Assembly (NCBI GenBank): GCA_019359375.1 | Contig: JAHHHL010000031.1 | Span: 16,133 to 80,132, forward strand | From: Lyngbya sp. HA4199-MV5 | Lineage (GTDB): Bacteria; Cyanobacteriota; Cyanobacteriia; Leptolyngbyales; Leptolyngbyaceae | Length of the DNA stretch: 64,000 bases | Direction: 5' to 3' | Shown: one piece after another, positions 18,070 through 26,916 of the stretch | Position numbering within the stretch: position 1 is the first letter of the stretch | Layout: each line of letters begins with the position of its first letter | Position numbers and translations under genes: made by a program | The notes under the pieces: model-generated | The model's input: the letters and a program-made list of their open reading frames with translations, nothing else | What the model was told of the DNA's origin: nothing | Database searches by the model: none

Positions 18070-18891
18070 ATGTCAAAACAACAACCACATCAAATTGTTG
18101 TAGGAATTCTTGCCAATGCAGGTGGAGTTGGAAAAACAACGCTAGCAGTCCATCTAGCCTACGACCTTTTTAAGCGAGGTTGCTCTGTAGCACTTATTGA
18201 CCTTGATCCCCAGCGTGCTTTGGATGTGTTCTGTGGACTACCATCGGTAGAAGCTGAAAACAGTGTCGTCCGAATACTGTCAAAGGACTTTGATGGCAAG
18301 TGGCCGCTTGCTTCTGCTTGGGACACTACAAAGATTGAAGTTTGTCAGGGGCATCCAACTCTATCGCAGATTTCTGATGACTTAGTCATCCGTAGAAGGG
18401 GGGAATACACTTTGGTAGATCGGTTACATAATCACCCCCTTCCCCATGATGTTGTGATTTTAGATTGTCCTGCCACACTGGGGATGATCTGCGAAAACGC
18501 GATCGCAGCCAGCACAGGGCTACTCGTTCCGATTCAGCTTGAGATGAAGTCTGTATCGGGAGTCGCTGATTTAGTACAATGGGCGATCGCCATCTCCGAT
18601 GATCTCCAGCTTGATCCTCGTCCACCGATTCTTGGACTAGTTCCCAGCTTGTACGACAGCAATCGTGCCATTCATCGGCAATATCTACAGCAATTACCAG
18701 AAGTCGCTGAACAGTTAGGGATTAAGCTCTACCCTCACATTCGAGATTCGTCCGAGTTTAAGAATGCGAGTGCCAATGGATTGCCATTGCAAAAATATCG
18801 TTCGGCACATCCTGCAAATAAGGATTTTGAAGCACTCGCAAAAGATCTCTCCGCACTCGTTCGCAAAGGGCTTGTTCGTAAAGGAAAGTAA
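18070..18891 (+). CDS. parA: ParA-family partition ATPase
   Basis: 273 aa. The P-loop is NAGGVGKTT (16-24), followed by ALIDLDPQ with D44/D46, DVVILDCPATLG and the typical ParA C-terminus (REYLQQLPEVAEQL-like helix, then HPANKDFEALAKDL). The position of the signature lysine of the deviant Walker A motif (K-G-G) is Ala17 here, so it may not use the usual inter-subunit lysine contact. It works with the ParB encoded 2 bp downstream to segregate the plasmid. Regulation is probably by the paired operators directly upstream. Confidence 0.92.
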   Translation: MSKQQPHQIVVGILANAGGVGKTTLAVHLAYDLFKRGCSVALIDLDPQRALDVFCGLPSVEAENSVVRILSKDFDGKWPLASAWDTTKIEVCQGHPTLSQISDDLVIRRRGEYTLVDRLHNHPLPHDVVILDCPATLGMICENAIAASTGLLVPIQLEMKSVSGVADLVQWAIAISDDLQLDPRPPILGLVPSLYDSNRAIHRQYLQQLPEVAEQLGIKLYPHIRDSSEFKNASANGLPLQKYRSAHPANKDFEALAKDLSALVRKGLVRKGK

Positions 18892-18893
18892 TA

Positions 18894-20006
18894 ATGTCGC
18901 GAATTCCTGCTATCAATCAACGCTTTACAGGAGCCTATCAAGCAACCGAACAGGCTCAGCGAATTGCAGAACTCCAAGCTGAGGTAGAACAACTTCGAGC
19001 CGCTCAGTCTCCCGATTTAGAAGCGCAGTTAGAAGTTCTGCGCGAGCAACTGAAGGCTCAATCTGGGGAGCTTGCAGTAGAACTAGAGCTAATTTACCCA
19101 AACCCACATCAGCCCCGACAAACCATTACATCTGAAAGTATTCAGACGATCGCTCGAAGTCTAGAAAAGGACGGACAAATCACACCATTGATTGTGATTC
19201 CACAGGGCGAGCAATATCTGCTTTGGGACGGACAACGTCGTTGGGAAGCTGCCAAATCGCTGGGCTGGAAAACTCTGCAAGCGGTAACCGCCCCAATGCC
19301 TAAGGATTTGCATCGGAAGGCACTGCTAACGTTTATTCATCACGAGGATCTCAATCCACTGGATAAGGCAGAAGCGATCGTCAAGGAGGTTGCAGATTCA
19401 ACTGGCGTTACAGCCGAGGAAATTTCAACGGTACTGTCTACTGTGCTTCGCCGTTTAGAGCGTGGACAACAGATCAACCAACTCACTTCCTTGATAGCTG
19501 TTACTCCCGAAGAGCAACAAAAGGGACTACAACAGTTGGACATCAGTGAAACTGAGACAGCACTTCTACTCTCTTTGCTTGATTTAGGTCTGAATCCAGC
19601 CTCGGTGAAGGCAAATCTACTTTCAATGCTGGCATTACCCCCTGACCTGAAGCAAGCCATTCAAGAGCAGGGGCTGAAAGGTGCTCATGCTTTGGCGTTA
19701 GCTAGCCTATCAGATAAAACTTTGAAGATTGCAGAACGTCAGGCGACCAAAGAGCGTCTTGCTGCGACTCAAGAGGTGATTGAGCAGGATTTGACCGTTG
19801 CGAAAACTCGTGAGCTAGTTGCTCAAGTTAAAGCAAAGTATTTAAATCACAAACCCGTTGAATCAAAAGAAGTTACGGTCGCTGCAAAGGGACTTGAAAA
19901 ACTATCACCTGGCATTATGAAAACTACAAACCAGGAACAACTTGTAGAACTGCGACATATCCTTCAGCAAAAACTTGCTGAAATTGAGGCAATCCTAGCA
20001 GAGTAG
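18894..20006 (+). CDS. parB: ParB-family partition protein
   Basis: 370 aa. Residues 15-55 form a coiled coil (AELQAEVEQLRAAQ). The ParB/sulfiredoxin domain follows: IYPNPHQPR near 67-75, SIQTIARSLEKDGQITPL, and the nucleotide-binding box LLWDGQRRWEAAK (a GERRxRA variant). Residues 155-270 hold the HTH region (TGVTAEEISTVLSTVLRRLERGQQ). The C-terminal helix PGIMKTTNQEQLVELRHILQQKLAEIEAIL is likely the dimerisation segment. It is in an operon with parA (2-bp gap). ATG at 18894 is the only sensible start. Confidence 0.9.
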   Translation: MSRIPAINQRFTGAYQATEQAQRIAELQAEVEQLRAAQSPDLEAQLEVLREQLKAQSGELAVELELIYPNPHQPRQTITSESIQTIARSLEKDGQITPLIVIPQGEQYLLWDGQRRWEAAKSLGWKTLQAVTAPMPKDLHRKALLTFIHHEDLNPLDKAEAIVKEVADSTGVTAEEISTVLSTVLRRLERGQQINQLTSLIAVTPEEQQKGLQQLDISETETALLLSLLDLGLNPASVKANLLSMLALPPDLKQAIQEQGLKGAHALALASLSDKTLKIAERQATKERLAATQEVIEQDLTVAKTRELVAQVKAKYLNHKPVESKEVTVAAKGLEKLSPGIMKTTNQEQLVELRHILQQKLAEIEAILAE

Positions 20007-20327
20007 TTCCCAGTTCAATCCTGCCGAACTCAACTGAGTAGAAACAGCGTGGATTACTGCTATATCTCTAATTTGCCTCTCTTTCAGAAAAGTGAGTACT
20101 GAAACCCACATTCCGCACTTCCAACTGGCACATTGAGGATTAACGACGAAGTAATCAAGGTTACAGCGATCGTACCCTGCTCAATTCGCAACTATGCCAG
20201 CTTACTGAGAGAAAGCGCCGAGTAGTTCATCTAAACTAAATATTTTGAAACGTTTGCTGTGAATGGGTTTGAAGCTTAATAGTTTGGTGTGACACTTAAA
20301 GGGCGGAAAGTGGGCTGAAACAACTCC
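20007..20327. other. 321-bp intergenic region between parB and a recombinase gene
   Basis: The flanking genes are convergent. I see only a short dyad, TTTCAG and CTGAAA separated by 11 bp, near 20090-20112. There is no clear terminator and no repeated palindrome that would mark a parS site. No coding frame is convincing. Confidence 0.4.
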
Positions 20328-21980
20328 TCACTTAGAATTTCTCAACTGCTCATTCACTGCTTTTAGGTCAAACGCTTCAGGATCAAACTCTCGACCCACC
20401 CACTCCTTGCGCTCTTGATAGTCCGGATGACGCGGATTCTGCAAAACTTTCAGCAATGCGGTATAGCCCCAACTGCTGCCACAATCCTCTTGTGGACAAG
20501 CCCGGTTTCCTGCCAAGCAAATGGGATAGGGCTGTTCAGCCTGCATAGGTAAAATCTTTTCTACCGTAATTTCATGCAGCCACTCATCGCCAAAATCATA
20601 AGTGTAGGAAAACGTGAGCGATGCATGAGAGACGACCTGATCCAACCGCAGACTTTCATCTTCACTCAAAGAAAACCGGTGTAAATGATAATCCTCCCAG
20701 CCCATCACCCGCTGCAAAATCTGATGGAGTTGAGCCAAGCTTGTACGGCTCCCAACTTGAACTCTGCGCCAAATTTGCGGACGAATGCCTGCCAAAACCA
20801 CCTTCAACTGGTAAACCCTTTCCGGCTTTGCAGATCCTTTCGATGAAGTCGTGAGAGTGGAGGATAGATCGGCTGGACTCTCCCCAAGTGCTTCACAATT
20901 CACAGCTTCATCTGATCGTTCTATGACAACAGGTTCGGGCTGCGAACTGTGAGCAGATGGTTCTCCAGGGTTGTGTTTGGAGTCAATCGCCCCTGACTTT
21001 TCCGTAATCTGGTCAAATGCCGCTTCTGCCGCTGCCTGGTCTGCTGCCCTGGTATAGCGCCGAAAGCTCTGCACCGACCGATGCCGAGTTAGAGTCATCA
21101 CATGATACGGATTCATCCCCTTCAACACCAAGTTAGTCGCAAACGTGTGGCGGAACTGATGCGCGTGGAAGTCAATTCCGGTCTGCTCGGCAACCCAATC
21201 CATTAACTTGCGAATCCCGTCATAGCCTAGTCTTTTGCCGCCATTCCGTCGAGAATAAGAAACAAACAACGGAGATTGGGGCGGTAGCACCTCTCCATTC
21301 GTCTGTCGCCACCCTAAATACTGGTCTAAATCTGCCAGTCCCTGCTGGGTCAACGGCACCCAACCCTTACTATCTGCCTTTGCCTCTCGGATTCGCAGTC
21401 GTCGCCCGTCATAATCCTCCACGTACAGTGACGACACTTCCTCTGCCCGCAACCCGTGTAGCAGCACCGAAACTAACGCCACGTTTCGTTCTGGCAATGA
21501 ACTAAGGGCAACTGCCCCGTAAATCTGTTCAACTTCTGTATCCTTCAGATTCTGTGCTTCCGGTTCTTTTAACTTAGGCAAATCCACTTCGGTCGTTGGG
21601 GCAAACGAGACATAGCGAGATCGCACCATCCAGCTGTAAAAATTCCTCAGTGTTCCCAGAATCCGTCGCACTGTTGCATCTGACAACACCCGTTGCCCTG
21701 ACTCAATATCTTTCCGCAGTAGATGCGCTTTGAACTGGGCAATCTGACGCGGTGTCACCTCTGCCCATGCCTTATCGGTCCAATCTAGAAATGCCTGCAA
21801 GTCCTGTCGGTAGGCTTTCTGACTTTTGGGAGCGAGCGATCGCGCTTGCAAAAACTCGTCTACCCGCAGACTCCGTAGTTCAACAGGATGATTAGACCCA
21901 ACAGCACGGACACCCTCAGTTGGTTGAGCTATGCTCTGAAGTGGAAGGATGACAGGCTCAGGAATGGATTTACGGCTCAT
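20328..21980 (-). CDS. Tyrosine recombinase fused to a PRiA4b ORF-3-like domain
   Basis: 550 aa with two unrelated parts. Residues 35-325 are a XerC/D-type recombinase: SAM-like core-binding domain (SQKAYRQDLQAFLDW), then R178 (HGLRAEE), K205, H274-x2-R277, H300 (TRHRS) and nucleophile Y309. A linker rich in Ser/Pro/Glu (about 326-385) leads to residues 388-545, which match the plasmid pRiA4b ORF-3-like domain (VYQLKVVLAGIRPQIWRRV, YTYDFGDEWLHEI, and cysteines in NRACPQEDCGSSWGY). Both halves look complete, and the frame is continuous. The recombinase may resolve plasmid multimers, next to parAB. The role of the second domain is unknown. Such a fusion is unusual to me. Confidence 0.85.
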   Translation of the reverse strand: MSRKSIPEPVILPLQSIAQPTEGVRAVGSNHPVELRSLRVDEFLQARSLAPKSQKAYRQDLQAFLDWTDKAWAEVTPRQIAQFKAHLLRKDIESGQRVLSDATVRRILGTLRNFYSWMVRSRYVSFAPTTEVDLPKLKEPEAQNLKDTEVEQIYGAVALSSLPERNVALVSVLLHGLRAEEVSSLYVEDYDGRRLRIREAKADSKGWVPLTQQGLADLDQYLGWRQTNGEVLPPQSPLFVSYSRRNGGKRLGYDGIRKLMDWVAEQTGIDFHAHQFRHTFATNLVLKGMNPYHVMTLTRHRSVQSFRRYTRAADQAAAEAAFDQITEKSGAIDSKHNPGEPSAHSSQPEPVVIERSDEAVNCEALGESPADLSSTLTTSSKGSAKPERVYQLKVVLAGIRPQIWRRVQVGSRTSLAQLHQILQRVMGWEDYHLHRFSLSEDESLRLDQVVSHASLTFSYTYDFGDEWLHEITVEKILPMQAEQPYPICLAGNRACPQEDCGSSWGYTALLKVLQNPRHPDYQERKEWVGREFDPEAFDLKAVNEQLRNSK

Positions 21981-22084
21981 CTGCTACATTAAGATCGTTA
22001 GTACTAAGATAAAGCATCCCGTGCTGTTGAGCGATCGCAATTTCAAAGCATACTCAGAGTCGTAATCTCAAAATTCTCTTCAAT

Positions 22085-22118
22085 CATATTCCGGATAATC
22101 ATCATTATCTGGAATATG
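22085..22118. promoter_or_regulatory. 15-bp inverted repeat between the recombinase and Uma2 genes
   Basis: Arms CATATTCCGGATAAT and ATTATCTGGAATATG (14/15 pairing) flank 4 bp. It lies in the divergent promoter region, 105 bp before the recombinase start and 67 bp before the Uma2 start. It could be a shared operator or the target site of the adjacent recombinase. Confidence 0.5.
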
Positions 22119-22184
22119 CAAATGTAAGACGAAATCAGGGTTGGGGATGAACACCAAATCTGAAAGGGCAGTAGAATTGAGGCT

Positions 22185-23114
22185 GTGAACTCGTTGAGTC
22201 AAATGGCGATGGTTTCAGTTCCACCCAAACTAACGGTGATTGACGGCATCATTCATATCGAGCAGGACGACCCACCGCGATCGCCTAAGGATGTGTTGCC
22301 CACCATGTACGATTTGCCCAGTGAAGACCCGGAGGAGCCTGGTTTGCCGGATGAATTTCATGACCTCCAACCTCAACTCCTAAGTCGCACACTGAGCTTA
22401 ACGGGCTACAGACGGGAGAATTGCTTCACTGCATCTGACCTTAATCTCTACTACAATGTGCGGCATCCGTTGTGGCACAAGCGCCCAGATTGGTTTCTGG
22501 TGGTCGATGTGCCGCGCTTGTACGAGCAGCGAGATTTACGCCGCAGCTATGTGCTGTGGCAGGAGGGCAATCCGCCCACTGTGGTCGTCGAGTTTTTGTC
22601 ACCGGGAACGGAAGCCGAAGATTTGGGGCGCTTCTATGAAGGAACGGTTGAAGGCGTAGAGAGTGGACCAACGAATTCTGTGGTTAGTGCTTTAGAGGCA
22701 GATCTCGATGAGACGCAGGCAAAACCACCTCCAAAATTCGAGGTGTATGAAACGCGGCTACGAGTGCCGCATTACTTTGTCTACAGTCGCTTCACCGGGC
22801 GCTTACGCTACTTTAAGTTAGAGGGTGGGCAATATCAGGAACAACCGCTTAATCCAGAATTGCCGCTAGTGTGGCTGACGGATTTGGAAATTGGCTTGGG
22901 CATCTGGCAAGGGGAGTTTGAGGGAGTGACCGCTGCCTGGTTGCGCTGGTGCGATCGAGACGGCAACTGGCTGCTCACTGATACGGAGCAAGCCCAAGCC
23001 CAACTGCTACAAGCGGCTCGCAATCTGTTGGCAACGGGGATGGAGCTAGAGCAAATGTCTCAGCTATTGAATCTATCAGAGGCACAAGCTCAATCGCTCC
23101 GTTCATTCGATTAA
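22185..23114 (+). CDS. Uma2 family (DUF820) PD-(D/E)XK-fold protein
   Basis: 309 aa from a GTG at 22185; an ATG at 22203 is an alternative. The Uma2 core is at 85-235: YNVRHPLWHKRPDWFLVVDV carries the Pro-Asp of the nuclease fold, PPTVVVEFLSPGTEAED carries the second acidic residue, and VPHYFVYSRFTGRLRYF is the family's VxYYxVxD-like segment. A 40-residue acidic insert separates core strands. C-terminal residues 270-309 are a helical AQAQ-rich tail as in many cyanobacterial members. Uma2 proteins are greatly expanded in cyanobacteria; their substrate is unknown. The next gene follows after 18 bp and is probably cotranscribed. Confidence 0.85.
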   Translation: MNSLSQMAMVSVPPKLTVIDGIIHIEQDDPPRSPKDVLPTMYDLPSEDPEEPGLPDEFHDLQPQLLSRTLSLTGYRRENCFTASDLNLYYNVRHPLWHKRPDWFLVVDVPRLYEQRDLRRSYVLWQEGNPPTVVVEFLSPGTEAEDLGRFYEGTVEGVESGPTNSVVSALEADLDETQAKPPPKFEVYETRLRVPHYFVYSRFTGRLRYFKLEGGQYQEQPLNPELPLVWLTDLEIGLGIWQGEFEGVTAAWLRWCDRDGNWLLTDTEQAQAQLLQAARNLLATGMELEQMSQLLNLSEAQAQSLRSFD

Positions 23115-23132
23115 ACCTCTGCCACTGAAGCG

Positions 23133-24656
23133 ATGCGTTCACGAAGTGCCTCTAACCGAGAATCGTCCAAGCAAATTCCAGCCAAGTGCGATCGCTGTGC
23201 TCTGCTCTCGATGGCGGAGGTACGATCGCTTCATGGAGCAGCAGGCGATGGGTGCTATGTCACTAAGGTGTGCCGCAGTCGCCGATCCTATGCGCGGCAT
23301 CGTAACCTGCGCAATCAAACTCGCAGACAAAGATGGCATGAGACCTCATCGGGAACTAACGGTGCCAAAGCTGAAACTCAACCGACTGCTCAGTTAATTG
23401 TCTATCGGGCGACTCGCTACAACGCTCCAATTGATGGCATTGCGGCTGAGGTGCGGCAGGGGAAAACTAAACTGGCAACCGTGCAGCCAGTCTACTGTTT
23501 GGGATTATTACCGAAACAAATCGAGGCTTACATTGAGGCTATGTGGTTGGTGCTACAGCAGGACTATGGCATTGATAAGTTTGCAGGTGTCGTGCAGCAG
23601 TTGCCGCGATCGTGGCAGGAATTAAAGACTGCAAAGCAACGATCGCCCCGTCATCGCGAGATTAAGATTGACTTACCTGGGGTGACTGATAGTTACTCAG
23701 CCGTGCTGGAGATTTGTCGTCAACCAGAGACTGCTGCTGTCATTGCGCTCAAGACAGCAGTGTGGAGAGGGGCAACGCCAGAGAGCGGTACACCATTTCT
23801 CGACTGTCGCGGGCTGCTGCCGTCTCAGATTCATGCCTACCTGGGTCAAGTGCTCGCGTTGCTTCAATCGCGCTACAGTATTCGCTGGTTTGCTCGGCAA
23901 GTGCAACAGCCCCTCGAATCGTGCTTACCCTGGTTGGGACAGACAGAACAGACGAGCGAGGGGGAATCAGAACCTGAAGTCACGTTAGACCTTGACCCGC
24001 TGTGGCGGGAGTTGGAAACCAGTTTACAACAGCGTGACCTTCCTCCTGTACAAGCATTAGAGGTGGCGGCTGAGGGCATCTCTCAGATTGTGTTGCAGTT
24101 TGCTCAGTTTGCAGAGCTGGCATTTGAGGAGTTGGAAGCCGTCGCGGAGCGTGGCGTGATACTAGCAGAGGATGTATTTGATCAGTATGTCCGTCAAACG
24201 ATGGAGGTGGATTTCGAGCAGTTTATTGAACCTCTGGCAACGCTACCCAGAAAGCACTCGGAGCGACAAGAGATTAGGGAAGGAAATTCCGTTGTCGGGG
24301 AGTTAAATCAAGCGGCTGTGCTACAAGTGTTAGATGAGCAGATGAGCCAAGAACCAGAGTTAACAGAATCAGAAATCTTCAACGGAGCTTTGGCGTTGGC
24401 ACACGAAGAAGATGCCTCAGCCTGGGGAGGGATGATCGCTCAGTGGATGCAGGAACACCAATCGTCATTACCTCTCATGGAACTGGTGCAGGCAATGCAA
24501 ATGCCGTTACTCAATACTTGGTTAGGAGTGCTGTTGAGCGACGAGTTTGTAGTGGAGCAGCGTGGACAGTTTTATGACTTAACGAGCGTGTGGATAACTG
24601 TGATTACCCACTCCGATCAATTTACTGAATCAAAATCCATGCCAACTAGACCATAA
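23133..24656 (+). CDS. Unknown protein with N-terminal Cys-rich motif
   Basis: 507 aa. Near the N-terminus (18-60) lies a basic cysteine cluster, CDRC ... GCYVTKVC ... SYARHR, that could bind zinc or nucleic acid. Two related ~85-residue segments follow (about 83-170 and 180-270): each has a hydrophobic strand, then GLLPKQIEAYIE or GLLPSQIHAYLG, then a helix ending in DYGIDKFAGVVQQ or RYSIRWFARQVQQ. This is an internal duplication. The C-terminal half is acidic and helical. I do not recognise a characterised family, though the layout is like hypothetical proteins of cyanobacterial plasmids. It sits 18 bp behind the Uma2 gene in a probable operon. Confidence 0.65.
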   Translation: MRSRSASNRESSKQIPAKCDRCALLSMAEVRSLHGAAGDGCYVTKVCRSRRSYARHRNLRNQTRRQRWHETSSGTNGAKAETQPTAQLIVYRATRYNAPIDGIAAEVRQGKTKLATVQPVYCLGLLPKQIEAYIEAMWLVLQQDYGIDKFAGVVQQLPRSWQELKTAKQRSPRHREIKIDLPGVTDSYSAVLEICRQPETAAVIALKTAVWRGATPESGTPFLDCRGLLPSQIHAYLGQVLALLQSRYSIRWFARQVQQPLESCLPWLGQTEQTSEGESEPEVTLDLDPLWRELETSLQQRDLPPVQALEVAAEGISQIVLQFAQFAELAFEELEAVAERGVILAEDVFDQYVRQTMEVDFEQFIEPLATLPRKHSERQEIREGNSVVGELNQAAVLQVLDEQMSQEPELTESEIFNGALALAHEEDASAWGGMIAQWMQEHQSSLPLMELVQAMQMPLLNTWLGVLLSDEFVVEQRGQFYDLTSVWITVITHSDQFTESKSMPTRP

Positions 24657-24733
24657 CGCCACGCGATCGCCGTAGCTTTTGCCCGATCCGATACCTCCAG
24701 TTTTGCCAGAATGCTGGTGACATGATTGCGAAT
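24617..24733 (-). pseudogene. C-terminal remnant of a LuxR/NarL-type regulator
   Basis: Reading the minus strand gives IRNHVTSILAKLEVSDRAKA... ending at a TGA at 24617-24619. This is the recognition helix and last helix of a LuxR-type HTH (NHVTSILAKL-VSDR-KA). The 5' part of the gene is missing because the IS6-type element begins at 24734. The fragment overlaps the 3' end of the convergent 507-aa gene by about 40 bp. Confidence 0.8.
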
Positions 24734-25565
24734 GGCATTATCAACTTAACGGAGCAGATTCAAAATTAGGCACGATAATTCCTGAGCAGTCTTGATCTCT
24801 CGGATGACGCAGCAGAATTTAGCCCAGCAACTTCTCGCCAATCTTCAAATCGTTGGCGTAGCTGTTCTCGATATCGTTTTGCACTCAGTTCATGTTGTTT
24901 TGGGTGAAAGTGGTCTCGGATCGGGTCAAATGTCGAGAGAAATCGTTGCGCTTGTCCTGGAGATTTGAATCGCCTCATTCGTCGTTCTCGTACCCGGGTC
25001 GGTTGATGCGAATTCTCCGCTCGATTATTTAATCCCTTGTGCTGTCGATGTTCTACGCTTGGCATCACCTGTTTCTTTGCGGCTTCGTAACTCTTCAGTT
25101 TGTCCGTCACCATCACCCGTGGCACAAACCCTTGTTTCTTCAACAGCTTACGGAAAAATCGCTTCACTGCTTCGGTGTCTCGATGGTGTTGCAGCAAGAC
25201 ATCCAGCACGTTTCCTTCACTGTCCAACGCCCGCCACAGGTAGTATTGCTGCTTTTTGATTGTGACGACCATTTCATCGAGATGCCATTTGTCGGTCATA
25301 TAAGGGCGCTTGTGCCGCAGCTGATTCGCGTATTGCTGCCCGAATTTCTGGCACCATTCTCGGATTGATTCGTAAGTGACCTCGATCCCTCGGTATAACA
25401 TCAGCTTCTCGATATCTCGGTAGCTCAAAGGGAAGGTGTAATAGAGCCAAACGCAGTAGCTGATAATTTCGCCGGGGAAGCGATGACGGGAGTACATGGG
25501 CAAGCGGATGTGATCAACGTTGAACCAGTACGATTATTCTACATTCCTGTTAAGCTGACAATGCC
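24734..25565. mobile_element. IS6-family insertion sequence, 832 bp
   Basis: Bounded by 17-bp terminal inverted repeats, GGCATTATCAACTTAAC at 24734-24750 and the complement of GGCATTGTCAGCTTAAC at 25549-25565 (15/17 identical). It encodes one transposase. The 8-bp flanks (24726-24733 and 25566-25573) differ, so there is no target duplication. Both neighbours are cut genes, which points to a deletion or recombination event mediated by the element rather than a simple insertion. Confidence 0.85.
24766..25503 (-). CDS. IS6-family DDE transposase
   Basis: 245 aa, the usual length for this family. The catalytic triad is D76 (WHLDEM), D134 (MVTDKLKSY) and E163 (NRAENSHQPTR), embedded in family-typical segments (RFPGEIISYCVWLYY near the start, RRFKSPGQAQRFLS near the end). 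The frame is intact and both terminal repeats are present, so the element could still be active. It replicatively forms cointegrates, which fits the rearranged surroundings. Confidence 0.95.
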   Translation of the reverse strand: MPMYSRHRFPGEIISYCVWLYYTFPLSYRDIEKLMLYRGIEVTYESIREWCQKFGQQYANQLRHKRPYMTDKWHLDEMVVTIKKQQYYLWRALDSEGNVLDVLLQHHRDTEAVKRFFRKLLKKQGFVPRVMVTDKLKSYEAAKKQVMPSVEHRQHKGLNNRAENSHQPTRVRERRMRRFKSPGQAQRFLSTFDPIRDHFHPKQHELSAKRYREQLRQRFEDWREVAGLNSAASSERSRLLRNYRA

Positions 25566-26055
25566 GGGATGGACTGGCATATTCCTTGCCGTGCCAAACC
25601 CGAAAACTCCAGGGCATCCGCCACTGTCCAATCTCTAGATATAAAATGACCAGATGCAACCCGCGTTTGCCATTGAGCAGTCGCACCCAAGGGTCAGGAC
25701 GCTCTGGGTTTTGACTCAGTGTACTCAACTGTAAGAACTTGCCGCACTTTTCTAAACTGGTCAGGTCAATCAACACTCGCAAGGGCAGGTCTTGACGCAG
25801 ACGATGCCCGACTACTTGCTGCACTATCGTTTGGCGAGTCATGCGAATCACAGCACGAGTTGACCACAAGTAGTGATTGAGAAATCGACTTAACGAACTG
25901 GCTGACTTGATTTGGGTTTGTTGGGGTGAGGGATGCCCTTGAGCCTCTAAAAACAGCCCCATCATTGCTCTGAGGCTAGCTTTTTGATACTCACTAGGCA
26001 TCAGGCAAAGCAGACTATACACTAGCCCTTGGGCGTGTTGAACAATGGTTTCCAT
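25566..26055 (-). pseudogene. N-terminal part of an IS4/IS701-like DDE transposase, cut by the IS6 element
   Basis: About 163 codons from the ATG at 26055. The N-terminal helical region and the first catalytic strand (LRVLIDLTSLEKCGKF) are present, then WVRLLNGKRGLHLVILYLEIG. The frame runs into the IS6 end at 25565, so the rest of the DDE domain is missing. It is non-functional. Confidence 0.85.
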
Positions 26056-26199
26056 AACCGTTCAATTGAATTTTGATTACGCCCTTTCTTTCAGATTTTT
26101 TTCCCTTTGGCAACCCCTTACTGACACTGGTGCAAGATCTCAGTTAATCCTCTAACACTTGACTTGCTACATCGCACCGCTTCAATTACCCCATAAAGG

Positions 26200-26832
26200 T
26201 TAGTATGGAGTACCAGTCCCTTCGATGAACTCTGGAGGCAATACATCACTAAACAGTAATTGCTGTAGCTCAACACCTTCGGGACGGCTCCAATCCTTTA
26301 CCAACTCAGCAATCAGAGTAATCGTAGCAGTTAGCACAACTCCAGCATCACGCATCCGCTGCCGTGCTAATTCTTCTGAGAGGTAGAAGGGTGAACCAGA
26401 AGCATCCATAACTGCTTGAACACCGTAGCCTTCTTGCACAGCGCTGATAGTTGGATAAACTAGGCAAACGTCTGTAGTGATACCAGCCATAATTAAATTG
26501 GGGCGGTTGGTGTCTTTGACTGCTTTGACAAAGTTCTCATCATCCCAAGCATTAACGATGCCTGCACGTTTGACTCTTGACTCGTAGGCTTCAGGTAAGC
26601 TTTCTGCTAAAGCAGTCATCAGCAGACCTTGAAACCGCTCTTCTTGGCTACTCGTTAAGACTACAGGCATTTTAAGTGCCTTTGCTACTTTCGCAAGTGC
26701 TAGCGTGTTTTTCTCTACCTCAGTTAGCGGTAAATTCTTGATGAGCTTCATGGTGCCAACTTGATGGTCAATTAAAAGCAATACTGAGTTTTCTTGAGTG
26801 AAGTTAGGATGAGTATCGATTGGAATTGTCAT
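26200..26832 (-). CDS. Isochorismatase-like cysteine hydrolase (YcaC type)
   Basis: 210 aa. The cysteine hydrolase triad is D22 (LLIDHQ), K88 (VKRAG) and C123 (GITTDVCLVYP), with the cis-peptide motif AGITT just before the nucleophile. Members hydrolyse amides or isochorismate; YcaC-type proteins have no settled substrate. It lies downstream of the porin gene on the same strand and may be cotranscribed with it (84-bp gap). It is probably cytosolic. A broken relative sits at 31684-31830. Confidence 0.88.
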   Translation of the reverse strand: MTIPIDTHPNFTQENSVLLLIDHQVGTMKLIKNLPLTEVEKNTLALAKVAKALKMPVVLTSSQEERFQGLLMTALAESLPEAYESRVKRAGIVNAWDDENFVKAVKDTNRPNLIMAGITTDVCLVYPTISAVQEGYGVQAVMDASGSPFYLSEELARQRMRDAGVVLTATITLIAELVKDWSRPEGVELQQLLFSDVLPPEFIEGTGTPY

Positions 26833-26916
26833 GGTGTGTGTCGGTTACAACGTCGATTCAGTCAAATCACAATGAGAAGTATGTTACGCATCTGAATTAC
26901 ACAAACACTTTGTTTA

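Noticed and set aside
20090..20112. parS site between parB and the recombinase gene
   Set aside because: Only a 6-bp dyad occurs there, in one copy; centromere sites usually have longer or repeated palindromes. The paired operators upstream of parA are better candidates.
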